A stretch of DNA of 64,000 bases from Sepioteuthis lessoniana (lineage: Eukaryota > Mollusca > Cephalopoda > Myopsida > Loliginidae). The stretch lies in assembly GCA_963585895.1 (NCBI GenBank), contig OY757911.1, positions 88,247,275 through 88,311,274 on the forward strand, written 5' to 3'. Each line of letters opens with the position of its first letter. The stretch's first letter is position 1. Under the pieces are notes generated by a model. The model did no database searches and had not been told where the DNA came from. It worked only from the letters and a program-made list of their open reading frames with translations. This document shows positions 1 to 12,304 of this stretch, piece after piece. Both the position numbers and the translations under genes were made by a program.

Positions 1-340
1 TATAGCACTAACATCCTTCCATATTGCACCAACAACTAGTGCTTGTTTACGCCAACGCCGGTTTCTCTCCCTTTTGGCCGAGAAGCAAACGAAGGCCGAT
101 GTCTAGTTTCAGGAGCAGTCCCCCCTAAACTGTACCTCCCCATTTGTAAAGGGATTGGGTCATATTCAATCTCTCATACCTAAGACATTCAAAAAGGAAA
201 GTACCGAAGGAAGTGGACAATTTTTGTCTTTACCTACACGTATGCATGAGGCACACTAAATTCGACCTTGTTTATTCCACCCTTGTGGGGAGGTGGATAA
301 AAACCTTTTCTTTTTCACCCCCCTTAGATTTTTATTCCCT
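1..340. other. GC-richer left edge, possible end of a plus-strand gene
   Basis: The first ~300 bases are clearly GC-richer than the following kilobases, and the composition drops sharply near position 340 into T-rich DNA. Two plus-strand frames are open from near the edge: one ends at a TAG near 112, the other at a TAA near 126. Neither peptide matches a family I recognise. A last exon followed by a 3' UTR would look like this, but so could a repeat. No splice acceptor decides the frame because the edge cuts the sequence. Confidence 0.2.
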
Positions 341-3300
341 TTTTTTATTATGTCAATTTTTTGTTATTCACTCATTACTTCCTTGAATTATGTTTCTCTT
401 TTTTAAATTATTATCTCAACATTGCTTTCTTTAATTCTCACGCATTTTCGTGTTCACAAATTAATTTTCCCTCCACTTTTTTCTTCGTTTTCCACTGTTT
501 TTATGTCTAAGCCTGAGTTTTAAAAAATTAATTAAAAGATATTGTACAATAAACTTTTTTTAATCATTGTATTAATTATTTTTACCACACATTCTTTTGC
601 AACATGTGAGCATTTTTTGGTGTTGTTAGAACAACGATAACATGAATGAAAACATCTTTTTGTCTATTTTTTAAAAATTGGATTTAATTCATTTCCTAAT
701 GAAAACTTCACTAAAAAGTTTTTAAAGTAGGGATATCTATTTACGTCTTTCAGGTTTAAAATGCGAAAAAAAATAACTTATTGAAATTTTATTGCACAAG
801 AATCTTGAAAACAATGCAATTTGACTTTATGGTACAGTTTTTTCTTTATTCAACTTAAGTAAGAAAACCGCGCCCAAAAATACGTCTTTGTTGTTCTCCT
901 ATTTTATTTTTTCTTCCTAATTGTTGCTTTCCTTCCCATAACAACCCTGGTTTTAGATTTAAGTTTGTAATTTCTCTGTCCAGTTTTCCTCTTGTCCTTC
1001 TCCCCCAAGAGTTTATAAACAATCCAGTATTATTATTTCTGGAAGTATTTTTTTCTTTTCCGAAAAAAAAAAAAAAGACTATAGAAAAACGTTAAATATT
1101 CTTCAATTCTTTTTAGCTATTGATTATTAGCGATCAACTAATTTTGTGTAAAAAGGTAAGTGAACTGTGAACACTAACGAAAGAAGGGAGAGATGTTACA
1201 AACACTAAGAAGAAGCAGACTGCAAAAAAGAAGAAAAAAAAGTAATCAATATTATTCAATTAACAAAAATTGTGTGAAAGTGTGGTGCATTTTGAGACTG
1301 GAAAAATAATCGAAATATTGAAAAATCCCTACCCTGAGTGACAAGTGCTTGCGTGCGTACGATCATTGATTATTCTCAAAAGATTAATGATTTCACAATT
1401 CCCGTGGATTATATATATATATATAAGCATAAAATAAACCCGTCGTTTTCAAAAGTAAAATGGGTACTATGTATAAAAAATAAAATTAAGCTAGACTTCC
1501 TCAATCCGATTGATGCTTTTTCTTTCTTTTTGTTTCTTCGTTTCATATAAACATCTTTTAATGTTGAATGTTCAGTCATAACATAAAAGAGAAAACTAAA
1601 TAAGACTAAAAATGAAATAAAAGGTGTAGCGGATTTTTAAAAAAAAAGTAGTATTTGTCTTTTCTCCCCCCCCTTTTTTTTGAATTTAGCATGCATTTTA
1701 GCTTTTTTATTAATTTAATTCCATTAACATAACATTGTTTAAATGTTCCCTTTGACAACTTGCTTTATTCGGAATCATAAATTCACAATTCCATAACGAT
1801 TTTTGCAACAAGTTTTCAATCCGAGATATATAACCAATAACAAGCAGTTTACGCCGGAGATATGGGAAAGAGAATTATCTAAAATTAAAGAATATAAATT
1901 AATATGAATTTCATAGAACACGCTCATTGTATATGGCATAATTTTTTTATTCGTGCCATAACCACAAAATAAGTGACATTATCCCTTTTTCGCTGGAGTT
2001 TAACCAGTGCTTTAAATAATAAGAAAAAGAAAAAACCAATAATAACATATTTTAGATAGCATCAATCGAAATCAATACAGTGGAATTACTAGTCACTAAA
2101 TTTCTAGTTAGTGAAATTTATTTTAAAAGAAAGTAATAAACAAGCGCACCCCCAAACGGAAAAGTGTATTTTTTAAAAATTGTATTATATCGTTTAATAG
2201 TGTCTATGTACATTTATTTTAAAGTATTTTCAAAATTTTAGTGGGAAAAATCAAAATTATTAATTTTTGAACGCAATGTAAAAATAAATGAATAAAATGA
2301 TAAAAAAAAAAAGTTTTAGACATATAGTTTAATTTTGCACCGAGATTTTATATTCCGAATTGTAATGTGTTGTGTATGTATTAAGTGTATTTTTATGCTG
2401 ACATATCGAAATGAACATTGACATTTAGTGCTTTTCATTTTTTTTTTTTTAGCTTTGTGCTACTATTGAGTGCTTTTTGAATTATCTCATCAATAATATA
2501 TTGGATGCATGAAAAAGACAAATTTTTAAAAGCATCAAATCAACAGTTTAATAATCTGACAAATTCTGTACAAAAGTCGATAATTATAATCATTATTTTT
2601 ATCGATTTTATAATATGTTTTTAGATATTACTATTTTGTTGTTTGTTTTTTTTTAATCCGGAGTTATTCTAATTTATGTTGACTTCAACATTTACTGTTT
2701 TTACCAGTTATTTTTAATATTTTTTTTTACAACTTTTTGCCCTTAAATTCATTAATAAAATTCTTTACTTGCTCTTTAAGCTTGATGCTTGATTTTTAAG
2801 GAAAATATTTTTAATGCATTTCAAATAAAGAAAAAGTCATATTTGCATATCCAGTTAGAGTCGTTTCTTCTTGAAGAAAGAAAACTTTTTGTTTTTACAA
2901 AACATTCTTCACTCCAATAACTTAAAAAAAAAAAACCCAAAAAAAACCAACTTTTTAGCTATTAATTTCTTTTTAATCAAAAGACAAGACTACATCAACC
3001 AAGGAAATGAAGTTAAATAAATAAAACATAGGTTAGATTTAGATTGGAAGCACATTTTTGAATTATTCTTGACTTTTTTTATTCATTCTGCGTTCATATC
3101 GATATATTTTTTTCATTTACCTTTACTAATTTGAAAAGATATTCATTTTAATTACAATTTGAAATTTGATTTAATTTTCTTTTTTAAGCCCATTGTCCAA
3201 TTTAAAAAGATATGTTGATAGCATTAACTCCTCTAATAAATTAGGCTCTTAGTTTTCCATCATTATTCAATTTACAAAGTAGATTTTGGCAACGAAAAAA

Positions 3301-3385
3301 ATCAAACCTAACCAATAATCATTTTTTCTTAATGGAAAAAGAAAAAAAAAATGAATGATGCATAAAAAAATTCACCGCTGATCCA
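341..3385. other. AT-rich stretch without recognisable gene
   Basis: About 3 kb of very AT-rich DNA with homopolymer A and T runs and no coding signal. The 70-codon open frame at 1338-1550 is low-complexity and crosses a (TA)n run, so I do not support it as a gene. No SINE or transposon recognised elsewhere in the window recurs here. Confidence 0.5.
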
Positions 3386-3389
3386 AGAT

Positions 3390-3575
3390 TTTAAGATTTG
3401 TTTCTGATTGGTCCTGAAATCTATCTCATTGATTTGATTGGTTTTCTCCAGCCACACCCATTTGCGCTCTGATCACGACGTGCTTTTCCCGTGTGTTGAT
3501 TTGCTTTTTTAGTTGCAGTTGTGAGTTGATGGTTTTTCTGTGTAAATCGTCTCTTGCTATTCGTACCAACGTATT
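3390..3575. promoter_or_regulatory. Promoter-like patch with CCAAT boxes
   Basis: A short GC- and CpG-richer island within AT-rich DNA. It contains inverted CCAAT boxes (ATTGG) near 3407 and 3440 and several CpGs around 3475-3490 and 3550-3570. This composition would fit a transcription start region, but no exon can be attached to it in either direction. Confidence 0.2.
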
Positions 3576-5340
3576 GCATTAGAAAAATAAATAAAATGAA
3601 AAATAATAATTTAACAATATTTGTCAGAATGTTTTCTGTTTCTAGACGTCTTTTTGATTGTATTAAATTTTAATGATTAAAAAATAATGCACAAATGTGC
3701 TATCTGTTTTTTCTCCCAGTTCCAAACTATTCGTTTATTTATTTTATTTTCAATGTATACACCACATCAATCACTTAAAAAGTCCAAGTAAAATATCGAT
3801 TTTATGCAGATTAATTTTTTTAATGGCCGAAGGTAGTGGAATAAGATGAGCATGTGTCCGTTTACGTTATGACTCAAAGCCCGCCTCATGACTGAAGTCA
3901 AAGTAATATAATTTCTCACCACTACAACTACTACTACTACTACTGCAACAACAACACTTGTGGTCGATGGTTTACGTCTATAGAAAAAGCCAACTTTCAA
4001 ATGCTCATTGGAGCAACACATTCAGTCTAAGCCCCGTTAATTTTTACTTCCTGTTCTGAAGCTTTTCGTTATGAATATATTTAATTTACTTCGTGTGGCA
4101 TTGTTGGGGGGGGGGTAGAAATACGCTTTAAAAAATTTTAAGTTTATTTAAATTCATTAAAAAAAACATCTTCAACATGTTTTTTTTAGGTCAGTATCAA
4201 AGAAAAAAACATCCCGGGTTGGTAGAATTTGTAGTGGTGTGGAAAAGAAAGGGATATGCTAATCTTTGGGAGTAAATAATATCAGGTGGAGTGGTGTGTT
4301 CACAATTGACTACACAAGTAGAATTGACCAAACACGGGCAAACAGTAACACTTTGTGCTAATAATAGCCTCACTTATTGTTAGGTGTCAATACTGGTTTG
4401 ACAACAGATCACAGAATTAATAACAACTTATAACTGATTGATTGATTCCTGTCTGTATCTTGACCTGCTAAGTCAATAGAGATTATTGCCTCAAAGGGAC
4501 CTCAACATTTTCTCTTTCACTCTTTTTCTTTCTCTCTTGCTGTCTCGTCTCTGTGTGTATGTGCGTACACAAAGTTGATATAACAATGTCAAATAAATAG
4601 CCTTCTGTTTTTATTTATTGGAATTACTTATCGAACTTGTAAATTAATACATAAGTGTCATATCAATAACAATCTTATGCCAATTAGAAATAGAAAAACA
4701 AACTTGTAAAGATTAATTTTTGTCATGAGTATGACAAAATGAAAAGTCTTAAAAACACTATTGAATAATAATTTAATGATTGTCACATCCGACTTACAAA
4801 ATATTTTACTCACATAGTACTTATAAAAAATGAAGTATTATTTCTTTATCAGGAGCATCTGATATTTGTTATCTCATTAAAGGAAGGGAAAATGATGGAA
4901 TGTAAGACTAAGTTGTCGTTGAAGTGTTTAATTTATAATACTCGACAAATCATCGAGATATACTGATGGTTCTTTTTGGTTAGATAGTAGTATCTTACCT
5001 TTATGATAACAATTATTGAAATTACGATCTGATGAATACTTTGGTGAAAAATGAACTGTATTGCAAAACTAGCGAACAATATTCATAGGCCTACACAATT
5101 GAGGCATTAAATTTTCTTCAGAAAATGTATTGTTGACTATACTATAATTTTAAATTACTGCATTTCTTCTAGTCTGAATAATAGCCAGGTTTCTTTCTAT
5201 AATTTTGATACTATTTCCTCACTTTTTACATCAACCTTTTCCAGCTTTCTGTTGGCTTCCTTTGCACTTTGATTTTGCATTTCATAAGATGATTGTCTTC
5301 TTTCTACTAGAAGTATGACCTCAGTTTCTTGTAATTTCAC
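3576..5340. other. Non-coding stretch with a CTA/CAA microsatellite
   Basis: No gene seen. A (CTA)n/(CAA)n tract at about 3921-3957 creates an artificial valine-rich frame on the minus strand. A G-run lies at 4105-4115. The rest is AT-rich single-copy-looking DNA. Confidence 0.5.
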
Positions 5341-5343
5341 CCG

Positions 5344-5912
5344 GTTGGTGGGGCACAGACCGACTATCCCCTGCAGAGGAGTAAGACCCCCACCTCCGCC
5401 CAGTGAGTGACCTAGGTATGACACTAAACTGCATCTGAGGGTCAGATTCCAGTCCTTGTGCTCTGCAGCGTGTGGAGTACCCCTTACTGCCGTTATTTCT
5501 AGATCCCCTTTAACTTGAGGTGGTAGTACCTGTTAGGGTGTTACCTGTGTGTCAAAGAGATCTGTTTGAAAATTAATTAGTATTGAATAAGAATACTTAA
5601 AACCACATAACTATGTGCAAATTATTTTTATTAAGAATAGTTACTGGAAGCTATAATTGTTTACTAAGGATTATTATTATTAGTTACTTGAAACCATATA
5701 ACGAAGTGGTAGTACCTATTAGAGTACTATGTATAGGTTAAAGAGATCTGTTTAAAAATTATTCATATTCAATAGGACTGTGTAATAAAAATCCTCTTAA
5801 ATAGCTATACAAAAAATATAAATATGAATGTACAATGTAATTCCTTAACTTCTAGGCATAAAATTACCCTAGACAGGTTGACATGCTGTTAAAATCAATC
5901 ATTTACATCTAT
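5344..5912 (+). repeat. SINE family C copy, with internal duplication
   Basis: Family C has a 5' part with CTGCAGAGG and TATGACACTAAACTGCAT, a middle with GGTAGTACCTGTTAGGGT, and a 3' end GGTTGACATGCCATTAAA. This copy has the head at 5344-5590 and a second copy of the middle plus complete tail at 5705-5912, so the central part is duplicated. The 3' end is closely similar to that of family B. Confidence 0.7.
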
Positions 5913-6002
5913 CAAAAGATGGACAATTTCTCTGATTCATTTGTACTTCTTTATTGTCTATTCAAAAAGTGATAGTGATATTATCAGTAAACACAAATAC
6001 AC

Positions 6003-6210
6003 TGAGGAGTCTCCAAGGCATAGTGGGCTGATATTGTAGTGAGTTTGAAATCCAATCACACTATCACATTCAATTTCTGACTAATAACCTTGAGAAAGAT
6101 ATAACCCCTCCCCCCAGGTATATGTTAAATAGTACTATTGTTCTACAAGGATGGTTTTGGCATTAAATACTCCATGAAGGTGGGTATACCATGAAACAAA
6201 GAAACCAACC
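6003..6210 (+). repeat. SINE family B copy, diverged
   Basis: It matches the other family B copies along its length: a tRNA-like head, the central block TAATACCCTTGGGAAAGG in diverged form, the block around GCTATGGGTTAAATAGTA, and the tail with GGCATTAAATA and the ATACCATGAAACAAAG end. Confidence 0.65.
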
Positions 6211-6687
6211 AACACAAATACACAGATTTGCTTTACATTCAGCAGAGAATTTTGTGTTCAAGTATAACTTCTATGTTTTTGTATCACATGATAATTTTAA
6301 GTGAACAAACAAATTTAATGACAAGAGTTTTTTACATGGATTAATTGCAAATAAATATAGGGAAGTGCTCTATGATTAGTTTTTAATATTTATTTCAGTT
6401 GAGAAATTATAATAACCAGAGTGAGCATGACTGAAGACTCCCCCAACACTTCTTGAATTGTGAAATGGATTCAAAATTTATTTGTTTTAAAGTATTCTAA
6501 TATTTGCCCTAACAAAAATATCTCTATGATGTGGTATTTTTGCTTTATTACAGTTGCACACAAAAATTAGATGTTATAATATACATAGCCTTTTCATAAA
6601 TTTTTTTAAAATTTTCATTCTCAAAAACTAATTTTATGAATGAATGGATTTTCTTTTTCTTTTTTCTGATCATTCTTTTTCTACTTT

Positions 6688-7060
6688 TGTCCTAGGCATG
6701 ACATTAAACTGCATGTGATAGTGAGGTCTTGGAGCTTGAGGAATGTGGAGTACCCCTTCATTACTATTACTCTTAGGTCCACTTAGGGTCTCATCTATAG
6801 GTCAAACAGAACTGTTCAATCACTTCCTAGTGATTATTATTAGTTATTTGAAACTATACAGCTTCTGCAAGTTGTTTGTATTTGATAAGAATACTTGATA
6901 AATAAATATACTAATGTTAAATACTAATACTTGAACCATTTTACTGTGAGCAAATAAAAGATTAATGTTAAGATTATTAGTGTTAGACAGTAATATTGGA
7001 AACCATTTAACTGTTTGCAAACAAATGAGCTCTAATGTGTTTAAAAATAGTTACCTACAA
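6688..7060 (+). repeat. SINE family C copy
   Basis: Begins at GTCCTAGGCATGACATTAAA and keeps the family C middle (TACCCCTTCATTACTATTAC, then GGGTCTCATCTATAGGTCAA). The 3' part is diverged and contains short internal repeats of AATACTTGAAACC-type sequence. Confidence 0.6.
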
Positions 7061-7067
7061 TCTATTC

Positions 7068-7073
<6 letters not shown>

Positions 7074-7110
<37 letters not shown>
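7074..7110. repeat. (TA)n microsatellite
   Basis: Pure alternating TA tract ending at the start of a family B SINE tail fragment. Confidence 0.9.
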
Positions 7111-7111
<1 letters not shown>

Positions 7112-7112
7112 A

Positions 7113-7168
7113 ACAAGATTTGGCATTAAATAACCATTAGAGGTTGATATGCCATTAAATAACCAAAT
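7113..7168 (+). repeat. SINE family B 3' tail fragment
   Basis: Only the 3' end of family B is present (TTTGGCATTAAATAACC and AGGTTGATATGCCATTAAA), directly after a (TA)n run. 5' truncation like this is typical of retroposition. Confidence 0.6.
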
Positions 7169-8084
7169 GAAACCCTTTACTACTGACATAATGCTAGCAG
7201 TAAAACTAATTTAAGAGATGTAATTTCTATTTATTTTTTTTTATTTTTTACTAAACAAAAATTACAAGCTTCTTTACTATTGATTGGAAAGCAAAATTCA
7301 ATGCCTGCGTAATTTTATTTTATATAAAATTTTGATTATATAAATATTTTTAGTTCCAAGAAAGACAAAAATACAAAAGATTTTTATACAATGTGCAGAA
7401 AATTATTGGCTCTTTTGCAAGTGACACTGTTCAAATTCAAACTATCTTGATTTTATCATAAGCTATTGGGTAATGTGTTCACATGACCTTATAGCTGTGA
7501 TGACTAGTGTGCAAATTAACTGTTTCCTTGAAATAGTCTTGTGTTGCTATTAGCTGAACAATTGAGTGATAATATTTTCCTTGATTGTTTGAAGATTATG
7601 AGAATTCAAATTTGCCTAAAACTGAGTTTTTTCTTTAAAAAAAAAATTATTTTAGTTACAGCAGAAATACAACCCATCTTGATTACTCACCTTCACAAAT
7701 ACACACACAAATCCTTAAAACAGTCAGGAACAAGTGAGTAATGAGGTTAATTGCTAACTACTAACCTGAAAGAAGTCAAGTGACTGCCTGATTTATATAA
7801 GCATATTGATTGATTAGTGTTAGAAACAGAAGATTGTTGATTATTCAAGGAAATTTGCTCAAAGATTATTATTACAAATTAGTTTTTATTAGTCCTTTTT
7901 TTTCAAATTAAAAGCTAAAATCATGTTTTAGATTTGTCAAAACAAATCAACCATGATATTAATTGTTGAGGAATGCTTATAGAATGAATTATTGACTTTA
8001 AAATTATTCTTAATTTCAAAATTGATTAAGATTCTTTTTTTAAGTAATAGATTATAGAATTTACTTTTTTTTTTTTTTTTAGTT

Positions 8085-8268
8085 TGGCCCATGTGCCAAG
8101 CTAAGCATAACTTAATTTGGCACAAGGTCAGAAGTACAGGCCTCCTAGTAAGGATCAGATTCACTACTTGGTAGTAGTTATTTACTGAGCATAAATGTGG
8201 CACAAGGTTAAAAGCATGGAGCACCAAGTGAGATTAATTCATTAACCATTACACCATAGCAAGATACC
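8085..8268 (-). repeat. SINE family D, head-to-tail pair
   Basis: Read on the minus strand: a tRNA-like head with GGTGTAATGGTTAATGAA, a B-box-like segment, and a tail with CCTTGTGCCACATTTATGC. A second partial body and tail follow, so two copies are joined. Confidence 0.65.
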
Positions 8269-9206
8269 CAACACAATTAAGGATCTTGTAAAAAAAGCTT
8301 TTTAAAATTCTCAAAAAGCATCAACTTCTTTTAACCACAAATTTGATTGAAATTTTTTTTTAAGTCAATAAACTTTTTCAAGAAAATTTTTTTTCTTAAA
8401 GTTGTTAACAAGTAAAAAAAAATAGTTTTTAATTATGGTCACAATAATGTTCTGTTGAATGATGGAAATAAAATGAATGCAGCTTTTAAAAATAATGTAT
8501 TTTAAGAAATTTTGCTATATATCAATTCTCACACAAAAAAAATTTTCATTTTTCATGATCTTAAATGAGTAATTCTATCAAAAATATTTCTTGTAATGCT
8601 TTTCACGTTCAGAATTCAAATGGAAATGAATTTGCTTCTGCAACTTTAATATGTTTAACTATTAAATAATTCTTTTGTATATTAAAAAAAAAATCTTTTA
8701 ATTGTAAAATTCCCATTTGCATAAAAGATAATGTTTGGAAATTAATTCTGAGTCCAGTTTAGTTAAAAACGTTTATACTGGATTTTTCTCTATTTTTAGT
8801 AATGGCTAAAAGCATTATTGATTTTTATGATGTGAAACTTAAAACATATTCTTAAAAAAACAAACATTATAAATGCCAAGAAACTAGCTATAAAAATTAA
8901 ATGGCTATTTCAAAGAGTTAATGAACAAACATTTTGTTATTACTGAGTGAACAATGAAGTGATTACAATTTATCTACAAACAAGACTGAAATCCAAATCA
9001 ATTATGTTGGCAAAAAGATTGCTTAAGTATCTTCATTACATGAGTTTTGCTACTATTACAAGCAACACAATTAGGTTTGCATGCAGAGGTATATATAGAT
9101 TATTTGAGAACCCAGGGGTCTTGGCTCTTTCAGACCTATCTTTCAACATTTATTGAAATTTGTTACTATCACTGCAAATGCAGTTTGTTTTTACCAAACT
9201 TCTCTG

Positions 9207-9474
9207 CCACAAGTAGGATGTGACACAAGGCCATTTTTTAAGCTGAGTACATTGGATTTGAATTCAGAGTTTTCCTTTTAGACTGGTTACCAGACTGAGA
9301 TTAAAGACACCCGTCTGCTCTACTATTTACCCATAGCTGGAGGGAAAGTAGTAGGATTCATACCTTTCTGAAGGGTATTAGTGCAATGTAAAATGCCAAG
9401 AGCCTCACCTAGGATTTGAACTTGTGTCACCATGTCCATTTCTTATGATAACTGTTACACCACGAATACCTCTG
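9207..9474 (-). repeat. SINE family E copy
   Basis: On the minus strand the head reads GTGGTGTAACAGTTATCA (A-box position) followed by GTTCAAATCC (B-box). The central block then contains ACTAATACCCTTCAGAAAGG and CAGCTATGGGTAAATAGTAG, which is shared with family B. The 3' part contains AAAAAATGGCCTTGTGTCAC. Confidence 0.7.
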
Positions 9475-9886
9475 TTCAAATGCAGTTGGTGAACTATTTA
9501 TAAAGCTTTGGTGGGAGAGTAATCGTTCAATTGGAGAACATGGGGTCATTTTAAAATAGGTCCCTTCCCTTCTCCACTTATGCCAATGTGTGGATGTCTG
9601 TTTTAAGACCGAAACCCAAGCCAATGTCCTCATTTGGCAAATTCTACATGACAGAAATACATACATTTTTTTAAAGGAAATGTATGATATTGAAATTAAA
9701 ACAGTTTCTATCTGCTTAATTAATTGTTTGTATCTGTCTTTGTTAGATTTGGGGTGCACACTGAGAATATTTGTATTTAAATGAATTTCCTTTTTTTTTT
9801 CTAACAATTTTATTGCAAAATTATTTAAAGGAAATGCATATTTGGCCATACATTAATTAAATCTTAATTATCAATCTTGATTTTTT

Positions 9887-10090
9887 GGTTTATTTGTTTG
9901 ATGGCATATCAACCTTTGTGTATTATTTAATGTCTAAACCATTCTTTTAGAAGAACAACAGTGATACTATTTAACCCATAGCTGGAGGTGGGATAAGGAG
10001 ATTCATACTTTTTCTAAAGGCATTAGTCCAAAAGTGAACATAATAGTATGACTGGAGTTCAAACTTATTTACTTGGCTTGCACACTTTCT
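9887..10090 (-). repeat. SINE family B copy
   Basis: Minus-strand family B copy. It shows the tail complement GGCATATCAACCTTTGTG, the GCTATGGGTTAAATAGTA block and the head ending in GAGTTCAAACTTATTTAC-type sequence. Confidence 0.7.
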
Positions 10091-10469
10091 AATTCCCTTT
10101 CAACAATAAAAAAAATTACGTTTCAGCTTTTGTATGACACTCAGTTGGCAACTGGTGATAGTAAAAGATATTTTATACAGTGCTGGACTTACCTATAAGC
10201 TAAAAAAAACTACAGATTAGGAACACACATCTTGAGTGTCTTTTTTTTTTCCCAATGTATTTTTATCATTGGTTTTTATTTTTTAACACTATTTCATCAA
10301 AAAAATATCTATACATATATTAGTATGTTATATTTCAATCATACATCCTAGATGCATCAAGGTAGGTCTTCAGTGATGCTGAAGCTTGGAGGGACTGGGC
10401 GCTGTGGTATGACTCCTGTCCCTCCACCTCCTTCGTTTTACCAGGGCTTGCACCTGCACATATATATAC

Positions 10470-10472
10470 TAT

Positions 10473-10506
<34 letters not shown>
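10470..10506. repeat. (TA)n microsatellite at SINE 5' edge
   Basis: TA tract immediately before the family B copy that starts near 10509. Confidence 0.85.
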
Positions 10507-10507
<1 letters not shown>

Positions 10508-10508
10508 T

Positions 10509-10740
10509 GTGGGGTGTCCATGTGGTTTAAGGGTTAAAGATAGGACTGTGGAATCGTAGTACACGAGTTCATACTCCAGTCGCACTATTACGTTCACTTT
10601 CGGACAAATACCCTTGGGAAAAGTATGAACCCCCTTATCCTCCCAGCTATGGGTTAAATAGTACCACTACTGTTCTTCTAGGAGAATGGCATTAAATAAC
10701 CTAAAAAGAGTTGATATGCCATTAAAAACAAAGAAACCAA
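10509..10740 (+). repeat. SINE family B copy, near full length
   Basis: The best-preserved family B copy. The head is GGGGTGTCCATGTGGTTTAA (tRNA A-box position) with a degenerate B-box CGAGTTCATACTCC. The central block is ACAAATACCCTTGGGAAAAG through CAGCTATGGGTTAAATAGTA. The tail is GTTGATATGCCATTAAA plus an A-rich end. About 230 bp. Confidence 0.75.
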
Positions 10741-10783
10741 TATATTTTTTTAACTTTAATGTTAATGATAAAAAATTATATAT

Positions 10784-11013
10784 TTCGTCAATGGCCCAGG
10801 AGATCAGGTTTCAATCTCAGGTTGAGTAATACTAAAGACTCAAAAAATGGTACTTGATATCTCTTTTCTTAACACAGAATTATAAGGTTGGGATCAAGGG
10901 TAAAGTGGAGCAATCCAGGGAAAGGAGTAGCACCCTCTCCTAGACCTCAGTGTAGTAGCTAATGAAAAAGGAGCCTTCAGGTGGCCCTCATCTATGGTCT
11001 CCAACTTCACTTA
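10784..11013 (+). repeat. SINE family A copy, 5' truncated
   Basis: Family A body: AAAATGGTACTTGATA, GATCAAGGGTAAAGTGGAGC, CTCAGTGTAGTAGCTA and a 3' end GTCTCCAACTTCACTTA. The A-box half of the tRNA head is missing or diverged. The B-box TTTCAATCTC is still visible. Confidence 0.7.
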
Positions 11014-11639
11014 TATATACATACATATAATTTTTTTTTTCTTTTTCATCATCATTTGTATAAAAATTTTACCCAAATCTTTTTAGTGAAGGGCCTCAAA
11101 TTTCATATAACTTAGGGCCTCAGCAGGTGAAAGTCTGGTCTTCTTTTTATATTAAGGTAGTATTTATCTAATGTGAATGTTAAAAGCTATAAGAAAGGTT
11201 GAGTAAATGACCTAGGAGGATATGTAAAAGACATTAGTCAAACAAGTTCTCAAAGTAAAAGATTTTTTTATACTACTGTTAGATAGAAGCAGTTGATTAT
11301 GTAATTATTGTCATACTGTGGCTGGGTAACATGTGGTTAGGTCAACTGACATACATACATACATGTTTGTCAACTGTAATGGGTTTATTCTTATATGGAC
11401 AGAGAATAGTGAAAGGCGCAAAAATAAAATTGTTTATTTTGATTGGAGGGAAAATGAAAAAGAATAGAGATAAAAAGAAAGACAAAGAATGATATAGAAA
11501 GAAAGAGTGAATAACTATTATTTCTGAAAGTATTTTATGGAACAACCAGTAAAAATTTTGCTTTTATCTGCCTCATGCTTTTTATACTTGTTCAGAATAA
11601 TTTATACTTCTATGCAAAATTTTCTAGGAACAGAAAGTT

Positions 11640-11885
11640 TCAGGACTTGATTTTTTGCATTGATATTGACTTGACCTCAAACTTTAACACAAACTATGTG
11701 AGGTTGACCTTGAAGGTCATTTGAAATTGCTGTAGGTCACCATAGGGTAAAGTATACCATTTCTTACTAGAGTGAAATAGACACTGTGATATGAAGTACA
11801 TAAAGTTTTTCACCTTATAAATGATGTTATAGGGAGACAAATAATTATCTCTCTTGAAAATGGATGAATCCATTGGGTGTCACAT
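11640..11885. repeat. Possible dispersed repeat with GGTCA motifs
   Basis: Contains a palindromic TGACCTTGAAGGTCA at 11705-11719 and further GGTCA or TGACC words at about 11671 and 11733. The overall look resembles dispersed mollusc repeats rich in AAGGTCA, but only one copy is visible here, so repeat status is inferred. Confidence 0.3.
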
Positions 11886-11971
11886 AGCTATTTTACTTTC
11901 CCCTCATCAAGTAAGTTTTTTTTTTTTCATTTTTGTATCCCTTCTACATACTACTTGTTCATAAATCAATA

Positions 11972-12237
11972 TGGAACCAGCTCATTGGCCTAGTGGGTAG
12001 AATGTTCGCCAATGGACCGGGAGACATGGGTTCAATCCTAGGTTGCGTCATACCAAAGACTTTAAAAATGGTACTTGATACCTACTTGCTTAACACTCAG
12101 CAATATAAGGTACGTATCAAGGTTAAAGTCGAGCAATCCTGGAAAAGGAGTAGTGACCTCCCCTACACTTCAGTGCAGTAGCTATTGAAAAGGGAGCCTT
12201 CTGGTCGCCCTCAACTATGGTCACTAACTTTACTTTT
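11972..12237 (+). repeat. SINE family A copy, full length
   Basis: tRNA-derived head with A-box TAGTGGGTAGAATGTTCGCC and B-box GGGTTCAATCCT. It is followed by the family body ACCAAAGACTTTAAAAATGG, the GTGCAGTAGCTATTGAAAAG block and the 3' end GTCACTAACTTTACTT. About 265 bp. It is internally transcribed by RNA polymerase III when active. The 82-codon frame across it is not a gene. Confidence 0.8.
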
Positions 12238-12304
12238 CACTGTTTTTCTTGCTGTTGGGACATGTTTGTGTATTCTTTCTTAATACAATTGGTATGTATA
12301 TTAT

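Noticed and set aside
3767..4021. 84-codon minus-strand frame
   Set aside because: Its core is a Val run made by the (CTA)n/(CAA)n microsatellite; there is no domain or splice context.
9427..9849. 140-codon minus-strand frame
   Set aside because: It runs from a family E SINE head through unrelated AT-rich sequence; no domain.
11972..12050. tRNA gene at the head of a family A SINE
   Set aside because: A- and B-boxes are present, but the cloverleaf is incomplete and the same head recurs with the same body in six other places, so it is a SINE.
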